Shown here: positions 1 through 9,400 of the stretch, piece by piece | How the letters are laid out: every line of letters begins with the position of its first letter | How positions within the stretch are numbered: position 1 is the first letter of the stretch | NCBI GenBank assembly: GCA_938743325.2 | Contig: OW568868.1 | Span: 744,001-808,000, forward strand | Source of the DNA: Pycnococcus provasolii | Lineage: Eukaryota; Chlorophyta; Pseudoscourfieldiophyceae; Pseudoscourfieldiales; Pycnococcaceae | Direction of reading: 5' to 3' | DNA length: 64,000 nt | Program-made: the position numbers and the translations under genes | The notes under the pieces: model-generated | What the model saw: only the letters and a program-made list of their open reading frames with translations | Databases searched by the model: none | What the model was told of the DNA's origin: nothing

Positions 1-72
1 AAATATGAAAGGTCATGCTTGTATGATTTACAGAAAACGGGTGGGTGGAAGGTGTTCGCGTGACTGCTTTTT

Positions 73-579
73 TTAGTCCATTTCGGAAAGTTGTCTGGCG
101 GAGTCGAGCGGTCCCACGCGCGCGGACGTTGGACGCTGTGGCACGTTCAGACGCCGACCGCGTCGTGTGTCCGTCAAAGGGGGCAAGGGCGCCTTACCTA
201 TCGCCGTGGCGGCGGAGGCTGCAGCCGCCGCGGCTTTCACATCGGGCACGACGACGCCACCAGCACCAGCCTCCGCAGCGGCTAGCGACGCCTTTAACCT
301 CTCGTTCTCCACGCGCAGCTGTAGCATAAGCATGCCTTGCATCGCCAACTCCTTCTCGAGCGCCTCGATTTTTTCGTCGCGAGCCCGCAGGTGCGCCCTC
401 ATTTTATCCAGCGGGGTCAGCGCACTCTGCGGCCGACGCGCGGGGCCTGAGGACGAAGCACCGCTCGGGCGGCCAGCGGGGGGTACGTACGGCGTGCGCG
501 CCGTAGTGTCGTCGGCCGGCAGAGGCTGTCGCACGTCGTGGCCGTCAGAGCGCGGGCTCGAGGAGGGATCCGACGACAT
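73..579 (-). CDS. Small coiled-coil protein of unknown function
   Basis: Predicted 168-residue protein starting at the first ATG in the frame (579). The N-terminal 75 residues are rich in Ser, Pro, Asp and Arg and look disordered. Residues about 78-118 form a heptad-like Leu/Glu/Lys/Arg-rich coiled coil, followed by an Ala/Val-rich stretch. The C-terminus carries an R-P-T-S-A-R motif, seen in many low-complexity cytoskeletal or flagellar proteins of algae, but that is weak evidence. I do not recognise a family. The frame is open upstream of the ATG without another ATG, so a 5' exon outside this frame is possible. Confidence 0.5.
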   Translation of the reverse strand: MSSDPSSSPRSDGHDVRQPLPADDTTARTPYVPPAGRPSGASSSGPARRPQSALTPLDKMRAHLRARDEKIEALEKELAMQGMLMLQLRVENERLKASLAAAEAGAGGVVVPDVKAAAAAASAATAIGKAPLPPLTDTRRGRRLNVPQRPTSARVGPLDSARQLSEMD

Positions 580-1069
580 ACCTACTAAGGTTACGTAGAG
601 GCGTGGCCAACGAGGACGACGTTCACGCAACTCAAAATGAACGCCGCGTGTAAGTTTATTTATATATGGGGTTGACCTGACCGCCTAAGCCAACTTACAG
701 GGATGCACCAAATACACGGCCCTGCCAAATACTACGGTACAGTATGGTTAGTCCTGCCGTGCCGGAAATGCCGACCAGCCCGCCCGACTTCAAACAGATC
801 GGTAGTCAATCCACCGACCAGATGGACCGACCTCGACGATCGGCCGGGGCTGCGGGGCACCCACCTCCTTGACCGGGGTGGGCACTGGTCAGAGCCTCAG
901 AAGGTGCAAACAACCGTTATTTTACCGTCAAGATGATTGACGGCACCACATGCGCGGCTGAATGGCACCTGTGAATGGGCTGAATGGTGAAAGTAAATAA
1001 TGTGAATGGACAACCGTTGGACAAACTAAAGTGCACTCCATTCCTGAACGAGGGATCTAAGATCTTATC
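580..1069. other. Intergenic, no gene recognised
   Basis: Between the coiled-coil gene and the end of the plastid membrane-protein gene. Reading both strands I see only short unconvincing frames, no tRNA-like fold and no recognised repeat. Confidence 0.5.
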
Positions 1070-3013
1070 TTACCACAACCCAATCTGCAGCAAAACGGGC
1101 AACTGGCCCTTGTTGCGAATGCGGGCATTGTCGACGCGCCTGATATGCTCGTCCAACGGAATCTTAGCCACGCCCACCGTCGCCAGGTGGCCACCCTTCT
1201 CCTCTCGGTCCAGCGCGGCGACAACGTCCGTGAGCACGGGGAACCTCTCGTAGTAGCCGCGAATCCAAGCATTGAAGAAACCGTACGCACCGAGAATGTA
1301 GCATGCGGAGATTGTAGCCACCACGCCATTCTGCATTGTGGAGGTGAGCATCGCGGAGTGAACGAGTAGAGGGCTCATCATGTACAGCATCGGAACGATC
1401 GACATGGTTATGCACGAAAGGCACAGGCCGACGTGCAGTGCGAGGAAGGTCGAGCCGTCTAGGCGGCGACGCTTCATCGAGTCCACGGATATGATGATGG
1501 GTATGCACAGGATGCCAAGTAAAGATGCGCCGAGCGTTTGCACGCTGTAGAGGACAGCCGTCTTCACGGATGCCACCGCGGTCAGCGGGAATCCCAGCGC
1601 CGCGGTGATGGATGCGTCACCGACACGCGACATGGTGTCGAGGATCGCTGGAATGGACCCTCGAAGCGACGTGTCGTAGGCGGATGCCACGGCAGCGAGC
1701 TCTGCAAGCTTCGGCGACCACAGCAGCGTCGGGTGCAAGATCAGCAGTGTGCCTGTGACTAACGTGACGACCCACAGAAGCATCATGGACCAATCGAACC
1801 ACCCTTTGGGATATTCTTCCCAGTCGACGTCGCGCAGCATCTCAACGGCACGGTCGCCACACGCGCGCACGGTGCTAACGAGGCACGCCATCGGCGTCTC
1901 GCCACTCTCGCGCGCACCCTTGGCAAGGCCCATCCATCCGACCACCCCGGTGGCGATGCTGACGGCCATCGCTTTTGCCACGGGTAGCGGGAAGTAGAAC
2001 GCATGAAAGACGCCTGGGACGTGGAGATGCGAGTGGACGAAGAACGGGTTGAACGACACGAGCGTGGTGAGTACGGTGATGGCACTCCACACTATGAGCG
2101 TGAGGTTCATTCGCTTGTACGTCTCGCTCTTCATGCGCCCGTGAAGCTCGGCATCCTTGAGCCGGTAGCAGAGCATGGCCAGCATGGGCTGTACGAGTGC
2201 GGACATGCGCAGGCACATCTGCGCGGTGCTGCCTGCAAAGAAGCTCAGCTTTGCGAGACTTTCGGCAGCGACAGCGCCCGCGGGCGTGAGAGCGAATCCG
2301 CCAGGTGCGAGCGGCGTGCTGAGCATATCCGGCCAAGGGAAGCTCGTCATGACTGAGACGGGTGCGAGTATTGCAAATGCGGAGTGCACGAGGAAGAAAA
2401 TGGTCCCCGCGTGGTAGAGGCGTGAGAGTGTTGTTGGCGGTGGTGGCGGTCCTTTTGTTTTCTTCGGAGGTGGCCTCCCCCCCTCCGGAACGGCGACTTC
2501 GTAGTCTTCGCGGAATATATCCGGCGTACCCCACTTCTTTCTTTTCACAGGTTCGTAGTGCGGCGTGAAACGTGGCGTCTCCTTCCAGCGACCATTAGCA
2601 TCCTGTGCGACCTGTGCTTGTGCACTGCCGTCGACAACTTCCGGTGTGAGCACACCGTCATCGTTGTCATCATTTCCCGGCGAGGAAGAAGACTCTGCTC
2701 CTGAGTTTCCTGAAGTCGCGCGAGTGACGTGACTGTGACGAGATGACGAGGCTGAAAGTGAAGACAGAGGCTGAAAAAGAAGACGAGAATGCTGATGAAA
2801 CCGTTTCTGAAATCTATGGTACGACGACGACGACGACGACGACGACGAACGAGACTGCTGAGAGCATCTTTGTATAATGATCCTTTTCCTCCTCCTCGTC
2901 GGGCAACTCCTCAGAGGACTCAGAGGAGGACGTAAGCCTGCTACTGGAGGAAGCTGGAGAGAACCATAAGAAACATGGTGAGTGAACATGGGAGGCAACA
3001 CCATGGGAGGCAT
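1070..3013 (-). CDS. Multi-pass membrane protein, probably plastid-targeted, family unknown
   Basis: 647-residue protein from the first ATG (3013); the open frame extends upstream but without an ATG. The first ~100 residues are rich in Ser, Arg, Pro and His with almost no acid, as in a chloroplast transit peptide, followed by an acidic Ser/Asn/Asp linker and a Pro/Lys-rich segment. From residue ~200 on there are roughly nine to eleven hydrophobic segments separated by short basic loops, including a W-E-E-Y-P-K-G-W-F-D-W loop before one helix. The C-terminal 50 residues are soluble. I recognise no transporter signature. Plastid envelope or thylakoid location is inferred from the N-terminus only. 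Confidence 0.6.
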   Translation of the reverse strand: MPPMVLPPMFTHHVSYGSLQLPPVAGLRPPLSPLRSCPTRRRKRIIIQRCSQQSRSSSSSSSSSYHRFQKRFHQHSRLLFQPLSSLSASSSRHSHVTRATSGNSGAESSSSPGNDDNDDGVLTPEVVDGSAQAQVAQDANGRWKETPRFTPHYEPVKRKKWGTPDIFREDYEVAVPEGGRPPPKKTKGPPPPPTTLSRLYHAGTIFFLVHSAFAILAPVSVMTSFPWPDMLSTPLAPGGFALTPAGAVAAESLAKLSFFAGSTAQMCLRMSALVQPMLAMLCYRLKDAELHGRMKSETYKRMNLTLIVWSAITVLTTLVSFNPFFVHSHLHVPGVFHAFYFPLPVAKAMAVSIATGVVGWMGLAKGARESGETPMACLVSTVRACGDRAVEMLRDVDWEEYPKGWFDWSMMLLWVVTLVTGTLLILHPTLLWSPKLAELAAVASAYDTSLRGSIPAILDTMSRVGDASITAALGFPLTAVASVKTAVLYSVQTLGASLLGILCIPIIISVDSMKRRRLDGSTFLALHVGLCLSCITMSIVPMLYMMSPLLVHSAMLTSTMQNGVVATISACYILGAYGFFNAWIRGYYERFPVLTDVVAALDREEKGGHLATVGVAKIPLDEHIRRVDNARIRNKGQLPVLLQIGLW

Positions 3014-3337
3014 GACTGACGCACGACAAAACGAAAACACGAAAAAGGGAAAAGCCCAAGGGGGTCGGACGGCGGGGCGGCTGAGAGAAAAGTTAAGTTC
3101 GGAGGGAGACAACAGAACACTGAGAACAGCGTTGGGTTTGGTTTATCCAAATGGAACTTCCCAACCACGACACGACGACCAGGAAAGAAAAAACGGCGAG
3201 TTGTTGTTTTCGGGGTTACATTCATTCGGGGTTAGAAGAATCATTTTTTGTTTCGGGGTTGGTTGGTTCCTCAACTGGCACGGTCGCGATCCCCATCCCG
3301 CCATATTTATGTACTGTATCGTTCCTCTTCCCGCGTT

Positions 3338-4198
3338 ATGGTCTCCTTCCTTCCAAAAACACTCCTCCATCATGGTATCTCTCCTCCTCTTCCCACTCGC
3401 ATTCGCAGAATAACCTCGCGCGATCGGAGAAGAAGAGACAACGTCGTGGCATCATGTAGCAAGCCCACGGTCTGTACGTCCGTGCCCTTGCCGTCAACGT
3501 GTGCAGACGCCGCTGTTGACGCAAGGCAAGTGCTGCGTGCGCTGCGTGAAATGAAACAAAGCGAAAGGCCGTCGCGCGTTCGGATGGAACTCCCGCTACC
3601 TCAGGCAGGTGTGGAAAATGACAAGATCGTGTACCTCGGAAAGCACGGCCAACTCGCTGACTGGAGCGGAGGTATGCGGCAGCGCTTCCGGGCGACGCGG
3701 CCGCTCGTCGACACGCTCCTAGAGGGCAGACAAGCAAATTTTGCAGGACTGCTGGAGGATGCGGAGGACGGCGTTGGCGTGTGGGCGTGCGACGGTGATA
3801 TCACAGTACTTACCCATGTCGCAGACACGACTGCAGGCCTACTCTTCAAGCTCCTTCGCGGCGAATACGGATCAGCGCCAACACGAGAGGGAGCTATGGT
3901 GTGCGTCGTCAACGCCTTCTGGACCGACGGCGGCGAGAAGGTGGGAAACCCGTGGGAATTTAAGCTCAGAGAAGAGGCGCGCGACGTTCTCAAGGCTGGG
4001 AGCTGGGAGGTTGTCTATTGCCTTAGGGCAGTACGCACGGCGGCCGGCGTGCCAGGAACGATATGGCGTAGATATCCAGAACCTTGGTTGGTATTAGACG
4101 AGACGGGACGAGTCGTGCTCTCAAAAGAAGGATCGGAGGAACCGTCGTCGGCGGAGGTGGCAGAGGCACTCAACCGCACCGCAAATGCTACCGAGTAG
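3338..4198 (+). CDS. DUF1995 plastid protein
   Basis: 286 residues from the ATG at 3338 (an upstream ATG at 3248 would add 30 residues). The basic Ser/Arg/His-rich N-terminus fits a plastid transit peptide. The rest follows the DUF1995 pattern found in photosynthetic organisms: an early R-V-R-M-E-L-P-L-P strand, a central V-V-N-A-F-W followed by N-P-W-E-F, and a late V-Y-C-L-R-A-V ... G-T-I-W-R-R-Y-P-E-P-W-L-V-L block. Some plant members of this family assist photosystem II accumulation, but the exact role here is not deducible. It converges with the PEN-2 gene, 3' ends 63 bp apart. Confidence 0.75.
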   Translation: MVSFLPKTLLHHGISPPLPTRIRRITSRDRRRRDNVVASCSKPTVCTSVPLPSTCADAAVDARQVLRALREMKQSERPSRVRMELPLPQAGVENDKIVYLGKHGQLADWSGGMRQRFRATRPLVDTLLEGRQANFAGLLEDAEDGVGVWACDGDITVLTHVADTTAGLLFKLLRGEYGSAPTREGAMVCVVNAFWTDGGEKVGNPWEFKLREEARDVLKAGSWEVVYCLRAVRTAAGVPGTIWRRYPEPWLVLDETGRVVLSKEGSEEPSSAEVAEALNRTANATE

Positions 4199-4261
4199 GA
4201 AGCGGCATTATTGTAACTTTAGTCTATTTACATTCCAATACAGGAAGAACAATTCACAGCA

Positions 4262-4756
4262 TCAGAGCTGCTCGAGTCCGAGGTCCTGCCTCGTGATGCT
4301 CAGCTTCGACCACAGTCTCGCGCCGACGGCGTCCACACCGCCGAACAGAAACACGAACGTCCACACGCTGAAGCATACGGACGTGACAACCCCAAGCGCG
4401 AAACTTGCGGTCGCGTAGTATGCGACGTCGCCGGCATCCTGGTATCGTCCGCGCTGTAAACTTGCTCGTCGTCGTATGGCAGGCCAGAACATCCACGCGT
4501 TGACGAGCCAGAGAGCAGGCAGTCCCGCGAATCCCGCAACAAAAAGCCGAAAGGCTTGCTTCTTCGCTTCTTCGAGCGACATGTCGAAGTTGAGGTCACC
4601 GTCGCACGTCAGTACCCCGGCGGAGATGCGTTGCGGCTGCGGTGCCTCGGATGTGTGTGCGTGCTCTTCGTCTGTCAACGCAGTTTGTGAAGGGGCAGCA
4701 TCAGGAGCCACGCCAACCAAGGAGCCACCTCCAGGTCCAGGGGGGGAGTCGTCCAT
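4262..4756 (-). CDS. PSENEN: PEN-2, gamma-secretase subunit
   Basis: 164 residues. The C-terminal ~100 residues match presenilin enhancer 2: the F-V-A-G-F-A-G-L-P-A-L-W-L-V-N segment of the first membrane region, an aromatic/basic loop, and a second membrane segment (V-V-T-S-V-C-F-S-V-W-T-F-V-F-L). PEN-2 is required to activate presenilin, the intramembrane aspartyl protease of the endosomal/ER gamma-secretase complex. The first ~65 residues are an acidic, Pro/Ala-rich extension absent from the ~100-residue animal protein. The C-terminal D-Y-L-S-F motif important in animal PEN-2 is replaced by L-W-S-K-L-S. A TA-flanked MITE lies 80 bp upstream of the ATG. Confidence 0.85.
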   Translation of the reverse strand: MDDSPPGPGGGSLVGVAPDAAPSQTALTDEEHAHTSEAPQPQRISAGVLTCDGDLNFDMSLEEAKKQAFRLFVAGFAGLPALWLVNAWMFWPAIRRRASLQRGRYQDAGDVAYYATASFALGVVTSVCFSVWTFVFLFGGVDAVGARLWSKLSITRQDLGLEQL

Positions 4757-4836
4757 ACCTCTTGTACCAAATAATAACGGGACAAATGGAGGACGTTACC
4801 GCGGCAGGAAAAAGGAGGGGTGGAAAACCCGAATCA

Positions 4837-5460
4837 TAAGGCCATTTCTTAAACTGCGAAACCCGAAAATCGGGGCGAAAAGGTTTTCGGGGGTTTTTTT
4901 CGGTCTGAAATTTCGTTTTTCGCGATGTCGCGTTATCCACCTTATATTCGCGAAAAGATTCTTGCCCGAACTTTCGGTCTTCGCGACGGTGCGACGTGCC
5001 CTGAAGTTGCGAAAACCGAAAATTTCGGGCAAGAATGGTTCGAGTTCTGGGTCCGGGGTTCCTCCACCTTTTCGGGCGAAAAGGTCACGTTTGGTCGTTG
5101 GTTCTGCGTGGGCTGAACATCTCGTTTTGTTCCCCCGTTGCTCGCGCGTCACATTGCACGCGTACTCTCTCACCTCGCAGGTGGTGGCCCCTCTAGACAA
5201 GTGGCCGCAACGACGAGAAACAAGCGGTTAAGGCAGGCGTCGGGAGGCAGTTTGAATTTCGCCCCCCCGGGGCGAAAATCTTGGGGGCAGGGGCAAGAAC
5301 CGGCCAGTTTCGCCCCCCCGCCGGGGGGGGACCGAAAAATTTGAACACTTTTCAGGAGTTTAAGGACGTCACAATTTGCAACCCCCCGAAAAAAGGATCC
5401 GAAACCCTCCCCCATTTTCGGTTTTCGCCCCGAACTTCGCGAGTTTAAGAAATGGCCTTA
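4837..5460. mobile_element. Non-autonomous MITE-like DNA transposon with TA target site
   Basis: 624 bp bounded by imperfect terminal inverted repeats of about 24 bp. The left end (from 4837) reads TAAGGCCATTTCTTAAACT then GCGAA; the right end (to 5460) is its reverse complement with one inserted base. Both ends carry TA outermost, consistent with a TA duplication as in Tc1/mariner-type MITEs. The interior has further inverted pairs (for example TTCTTGCCCGAA near 4962 against its complement near 5026) and many GAAAACCGAAA-like words, and no coding capacity. It lies just upstream of the PEN-2 start. Confidence 0.75.
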
Positions 5461-6334
5461 GTAGGGCGGTTTCCTCTCCTCTCCTCTCGTCTTGTTTTCG
5501 AGTCTTCCGAATGGAGGGGAAGGGGGCGGGGCCGGGAGGACAGGACACCTCTCTCTACCTAGGGCGTGTAGTCGCGTCTGCCGAGTCAGAAATAGAAAAG
5601 AAACAGAAGGTTTTCCCCGATTCGCACAATCTTCGAAAATCCGGCTTTCTGGGTGGAGAAGATCACCTCGATTCTCGAAGATCGGAAAGGATTGCTTCGG
5701 GAACTTCTTTAGGGTTAGTGGAGGACGTTCGAAGAAACTCGAACTTGTCGACAACGTCATGGTGAACGGGAAATGGTCATGGGGAAGATCTGCGCACGGA
5801 TTTTGCGACCTTGCACTTTCCGACGGAGCTTCCGAATTCATGCATTTTGCCGCCGCAGGAATTTTACCTTTATATACAATAAATCACTCGTTCGACCACC
5901 TTTGTCTACCTTGCAGGCGAAGGGAGACAGTAGCACCACCCGTACAGTAGACACTCAAAACTCAAAAGTTGTTTCATGCGCGAAACGTCTCCTTCTCGCG
6001 CGAAAATCCTAATCGCGAAAATGAAAATTAATTTGTGGCGCCAAATACAAGCTTTTAGCTAACTTTCTCGCTGACAAGGCAGACGCGATCGTCCTCGATT
6101 CTACCCTTCCTGGACGAAAATGTCAGGTCCATCCAGGACGAGAAACGCCACTTCCCCTGTGGTACGAATCCCCTACGGGTTAGGGTTATAAAGCGGGATG
6201 CGGTCGATCTTTACTTCCAGACTGATCCGACCACCATCCTCTATGCTCTTGAACACCTGGGCGAGCGACTTGGGCTTTCGCGCTTGGGCGCTCCACCTCA
6301 AGCCGTCTAATTCCCACCCACCCTCCCTTGTTGG
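5461..6334. other. Intergenic, no gene recognised
   Basis: About 0.9 kb between the MITE and the TOP2 fragment. Open frames here are short, lack recognisable domains and look fortuitous. A single telomere-like GGGTTAGGGTT occurs near 6177. A minus-strand frame at about 6173-6300 has protein-like composition, but I could not assign it. Confidence 0.4.
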
Positions 6335-6517
6335 TACGTTCCTGGACTCTACAAGATATTCGACGAGATTCTTGTCAACGCCGCTGACAACAAGGTGCGC
6401 GACGCCAAGCAGGACACCATCGCAGTCGACATTGACACCGCTCTGAACACCATCAGCGTATACAACAACGGATCGGGCATACCCGTCGACATGCACAAGG
6501 AGGAGGGCGTGTACGCC
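6335..6517 (+). pseudogene. DNA topoisomerase II fragment (ATPase domain)
   Basis: One frame reads Y-V-P-G-L-Y-K-I-F-D-E-I-L-V-N-A-A-D-N-K, the N-terminal GHKL ATPase box of eukaryotic type II topoisomerase with its Mg-ATP-binding Glu and Asn, then a 20-residue stretch and Y-N-N-G-S-G-I-P-V-D-M-H-K-E-E-G-V-Y, which contains the second ATP-lid glycine motif. Homology starts abruptly at 6335 and stops at ~6517; a few codons later there is a stop. About 61 of the ~1,400 residues of TOP2 are present with no upstream or downstream TOP2 sequence, so this is a duplicated gene fragment, not a functional gene. A perfect palindrome begins 3 bp after the end of homology. Confidence 0.85.
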
Positions 6518-6519
6518 AT

Positions 6520-6546
6520 CGGTATTAGTACCGGGTACTAATACCG
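6520..6546. repeat. Perfect 13-bp-arm palindrome at the TOP2 breakpoint
   Basis: CGGTATTAGTACC followed after one base by GGTACTAATACCG. It begins immediately after the TOP2 homology ends. Confidence 0.8.
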
Positions 6547-6853
6547 GGGTCATGGGGCGGGACAATAACGCCGCGGTGGAACTTAAATACGTCGAGAGTG
6601 ACGCGAAGCCCCTTCGTTGGGTGGTCGCGCCATCAGCTGTGCAGTGCTGCACTCCGCGCCTTGCGAACGCGTGCGCGCGGAGACCCGTTCCGGCGATGAG
6701 GCTCGCCGTCCTCAGGGTTGGTCAGCGGAGTCGGGGAATGCTTTAAACTGTAACTCGAAAACAGAAATCGGCAAAAGTTGAAACCCCAAAAAGCCCCTTT
6801 TGTTTGTCCCCGTGGTAGGTAGGTGGCTGTTCCCATTATACCTACATCCAGCC

Positions 6854-7873
6854 ATGGCGGCGGCGCCCAGCGCACCCAGCTTGAACGCGTCCTCCGCAGC
6901 AGTCTCGTCCGTCTCGCAGGCGCACAGCGTGCTCGCCCTCGCCGACGAACTGGGGGCGGCCCAAGGAGGGGGCGTGCACGTGCACCCGCTCGTGCTCTTC
7001 AACGTCTGCGACTCCTTCATACGACGATCCGAAAGCTCGACCCGAGTCATTGGAACGCTGCTCGGAACCGTCTCGGGGGGAGGATCGCGCGTCGAAGTCA
7101 CAAACTCGTACGCAGTGCCGCACGAAGAGCAGGCGGGATCCGTGTCGCTGGATGTGGACTTCCACCGAACCATGCTGCAGCTGCACCAGAAAGTACACCC
7201 CAACGAGGGGGTTGTCGGATGGTACAGCACGGGACTTGGCGTGAAGGTGGGTGACGTGCTGCTGCACGACTTCTACGCCAGAGAGACGCCTGGCGCCGGT
7301 GCGGGAGGTGCGCAGGCGAGCGCGGCGGACGGATCGGGTGCAGCACCAGCGACGGCGGCGGCGGTGCCGCAGCAGTCGTCGTCGCTTCCCATCCACCTTA
7401 CCGTTGACACGGGCTTGACGAACGGACGCATGGACGTCAGCGCGTACGTGAGCTCGAAGCTCGACGTCGGCGAGAGCGCGCCTGTGGGAACGCAGTTCAC
7501 CGAGGTGGAGTGCATGGTGACGATGGACGAGGCGGAGCGCATCGGACCGCAGCTGCTCTCGGATGCGCAGACGAACAAGCTTCCTGGCGAAGCGGAGGGA
7601 CTCGCAAGCAGCGTGTCGAAGTTGCAGAGCGTCGTCAGCACCGCCGTGCGGTACGTCGAGCAGGTGGTGAACGGCGAGACGCCGGCGGATGCCGCGACGG
7701 GTCGGCGGCTTGCGGAGGCTGTACGCAGCGTGCCAACGTCGGCGACGTTGGACTTCGAGAGTGCGTTCCAGGACAACGTGCAGGACGTCTTGATGATTGA
7801 GTACTTGGCGAAGCTTACGCAGACCCACATGGCGCTTGCAGATCGCCTCAACAAGTTCTCACTTCCCATTTGA
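6854..7873 (+). CDS. EIF3F: Eukaryotic translation initiation factor 3 subunit F
   Basis: 339 residues starting at ATG 6854. An MPN (Mov34) domain begins near residue 40: V-H-P-L-V-L-F-N-V-C-D-S-F-I-R-R, then V-I-G-T-L-L-G. It continues with V-T-N-S-Y-A-V-P-H and G-V-V-G-W-Y-S-T-G, and lacks the JAMM zinc ligands, as expected for eIF3f. An Ala/Gly/Thr-rich insert follows (residues ~155-180), then the second half with the conserved helical C-terminus. eIF3f is a core subunit of the initiation factor that binds the 40S ribosome. The neighbouring convergent gene is ribosomal protein eL31, 69 bp away. Confidence 0.9.
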   Translation: MAAAPSAPSLNASSAAVSSVSQAHSVLALADELGAAQGGGVHVHPLVLFNVCDSFIRRSESSTRVIGTLLGTVSGGGSRVEVTNSYAVPHEEQAGSVSLDVDFHRTMLQLHQKVHPNEGVVGWYSTGLGVKVGDVLLHDFYARETPGAGAGGAQASAADGSGAAPATAAAVPQQSSSLPIHLTVDTGLTNGRMDVSAYVSSKLDVGESAPVGTQFTEVECMVTMDEAERIGPQLLSDAQTNKLPGEAEGLASSVSKLQSVVSTAVRYVEQVVNGETPADAATGRRLAEAVRSVPTSATLDFESAFQDNVQDVLMIEYLAKLTQTHMALADRLNKFSLPI

Positions 7874-7942
7874 GTAACAACAACTTGAGTGTGCTTTTGG
7901 TTATTTTTTTTTTGAAGTAGTGAGGAATTACAGCAACAGCGT

Positions 7943-8720
7943 TCACTCAACCACCTTGGTGCCGAGGAAGGAGAATCCCTCCGGCGGAAGCTCGGCTGAG
8001 GTGACGTATGAGTAGTGTTCCTCCTTTGCGTCCTCGTCGTCGTTACGCTTGCGGTCGATACGGATGCGGAACTTCTTCGGCACGTTGCGGATGCCGCGCC
8101 TCCAAACATCCTTGTTCAGCTTCACGTCCACGCGCACGTCGTCTGTCTTCATCATTTTCGCGGCAAACTGCTTGATCGCCTTGATGGCACGCGGCGCCTT
8201 CTTCTTGAAGGTGCTGTTATATTTTTGATGGAAGAGGGGGGGGAATGTCGAAACGTTAGTAAGTGTTCGTTCGTTTTGCTGTTGTTGTCTCCAGCCATCC
8301 TTTCCGACACACACTCTCTCTCTCTCTTTCTCTCTCTCTCTCTTTCTCTCTCTCTCCATGCGTGTCGCGCGCCGCGACGACCCGAGCTTGGGTCACCACT
8401 CGCCCACGCGCCGCGTGTATCGAGAGACCCTTCATCGCGCTGAGAAATCTGCGGCGCCTTGCGACGCGTAGACACGACGTCGTCCCACAGGGGCTTGAGG
8501 CACACAGCTAGCTGCGAGGTGCACCGCTGCGAGGTCGCTCCGACGGTACGCCCACCGATCCCGGTTCCTTTTTCTCCCTTCCCTTGACCCTTGTGAGGCA
8601 CGCAGAAGTTCATCCCATCCCATCCATCAAGTGAACGTACCATCCGTGCAGCATCTTGCCGAGGTTGACGGTGTACTCTCGCGACACCACCTCTTTCTTC
8701 GCGGACTTGTCCTTCGCCAT
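7943..8720 (-). CDS. RPL31: 60S ribosomal protein eL31, two exons
   Basis: Complement of exon 1 8641-8720 and exon 2 7943-8213; 116 residues. Exon 1 encodes [20 protein letters not shown] and ends inside a Cys codon (donor GTACGT at 8640); exon 2 begins after an AACAG acceptor and continues C-T-F-K-K-K-A-P. The rest shows the eL31 hallmarks [19 protein letters not shown] and [12 protein letters not shown]. Length equals the usual ~120-residue family size, so the model is complete. The 427-bp intron carries a CT microsatellite (about 8313-8357). Structural protein of the large ribosomal subunit near the exit tunnel. Confidence 0.93.
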
Positions 8721-9400
8721 GGTACCAAAAGCTAAGAACAACGATTGGAGGAGGGGGGTCTCACCTCCAAGGGGAGGGAGGGAGGACGGCGGCGGCGAGC
8801 ACGAAACCTGAGAGCAAACCTCCCCCGCCCTAGGGGGATACCTGTTTGCTTTCTACGGGGACCGGACTGGCTACCGTAGGCTTTAGGGCTTAGGGTTTTA
8901 GGTCTAGCTAGGGTTACGGAAATTAGGGTTTGGGGTTAGGGTTACGGACTTACCCCCCGACCCCCTCGCCCCCCCTGGCCCTCGGTCCCGTCCCTCCCCA
9001 TACCACCATAGGAGGAGGGCACCTGCCCCCCATTCTCCGGCATCTCTCTGCTTCCGCAGCTATATGGACGACTCGGACGGCGCCTTGTCCACCTTGCGAC
9101 GACACGCACTCTTGATCGGAGCCTGGTGTCTCGCCATACGATCGGTTCCGTACGTACTCAACGCTATACAAACATCGTCGTCGTCATCTGCCTCGTCGTC
9201 CTCTTGAGCTTGAGAAGGATCACATCCCATCTGGCGGCGACTTTTGGCTGGATAGGCTGGATAGGTTGGGGTAAGTAAGTAAGTAGTACATATCTTAGCT
9301 GGAGAGAGAGAGAAACGAAAAAACAAAAAAAAAAGAGAAAAGGATCATCAAGGACATATCAGAGAGGTCACATACATAGAAGCAAATCATCATAATCATA
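8721..9400. other. Divergent promoter region of eL31 and GFAT with telomere-like repeats
   Basis: 680 bp between two divergently transcribed genes. A degenerate TTAGGG/TTTAGGG run lies at about 8881-8948. Near 9277 is a short GTAA tandem. No gene seen. Confidence 0.5.

Noticed and set aside
6173-6652. Minus-strand 159-residue frame over the TOP2 fragment
   Set aside because: Most of it is the antisense shadow of the TOP2 fragment and it has no recognisable domain.
8152-8643. Long open frame through the CT microsatellite opposite eL31
   Set aside because: It is the intron and repeat of the ribosomal gene read through; composition is repetitive and the spliced eL31 model explains the region.
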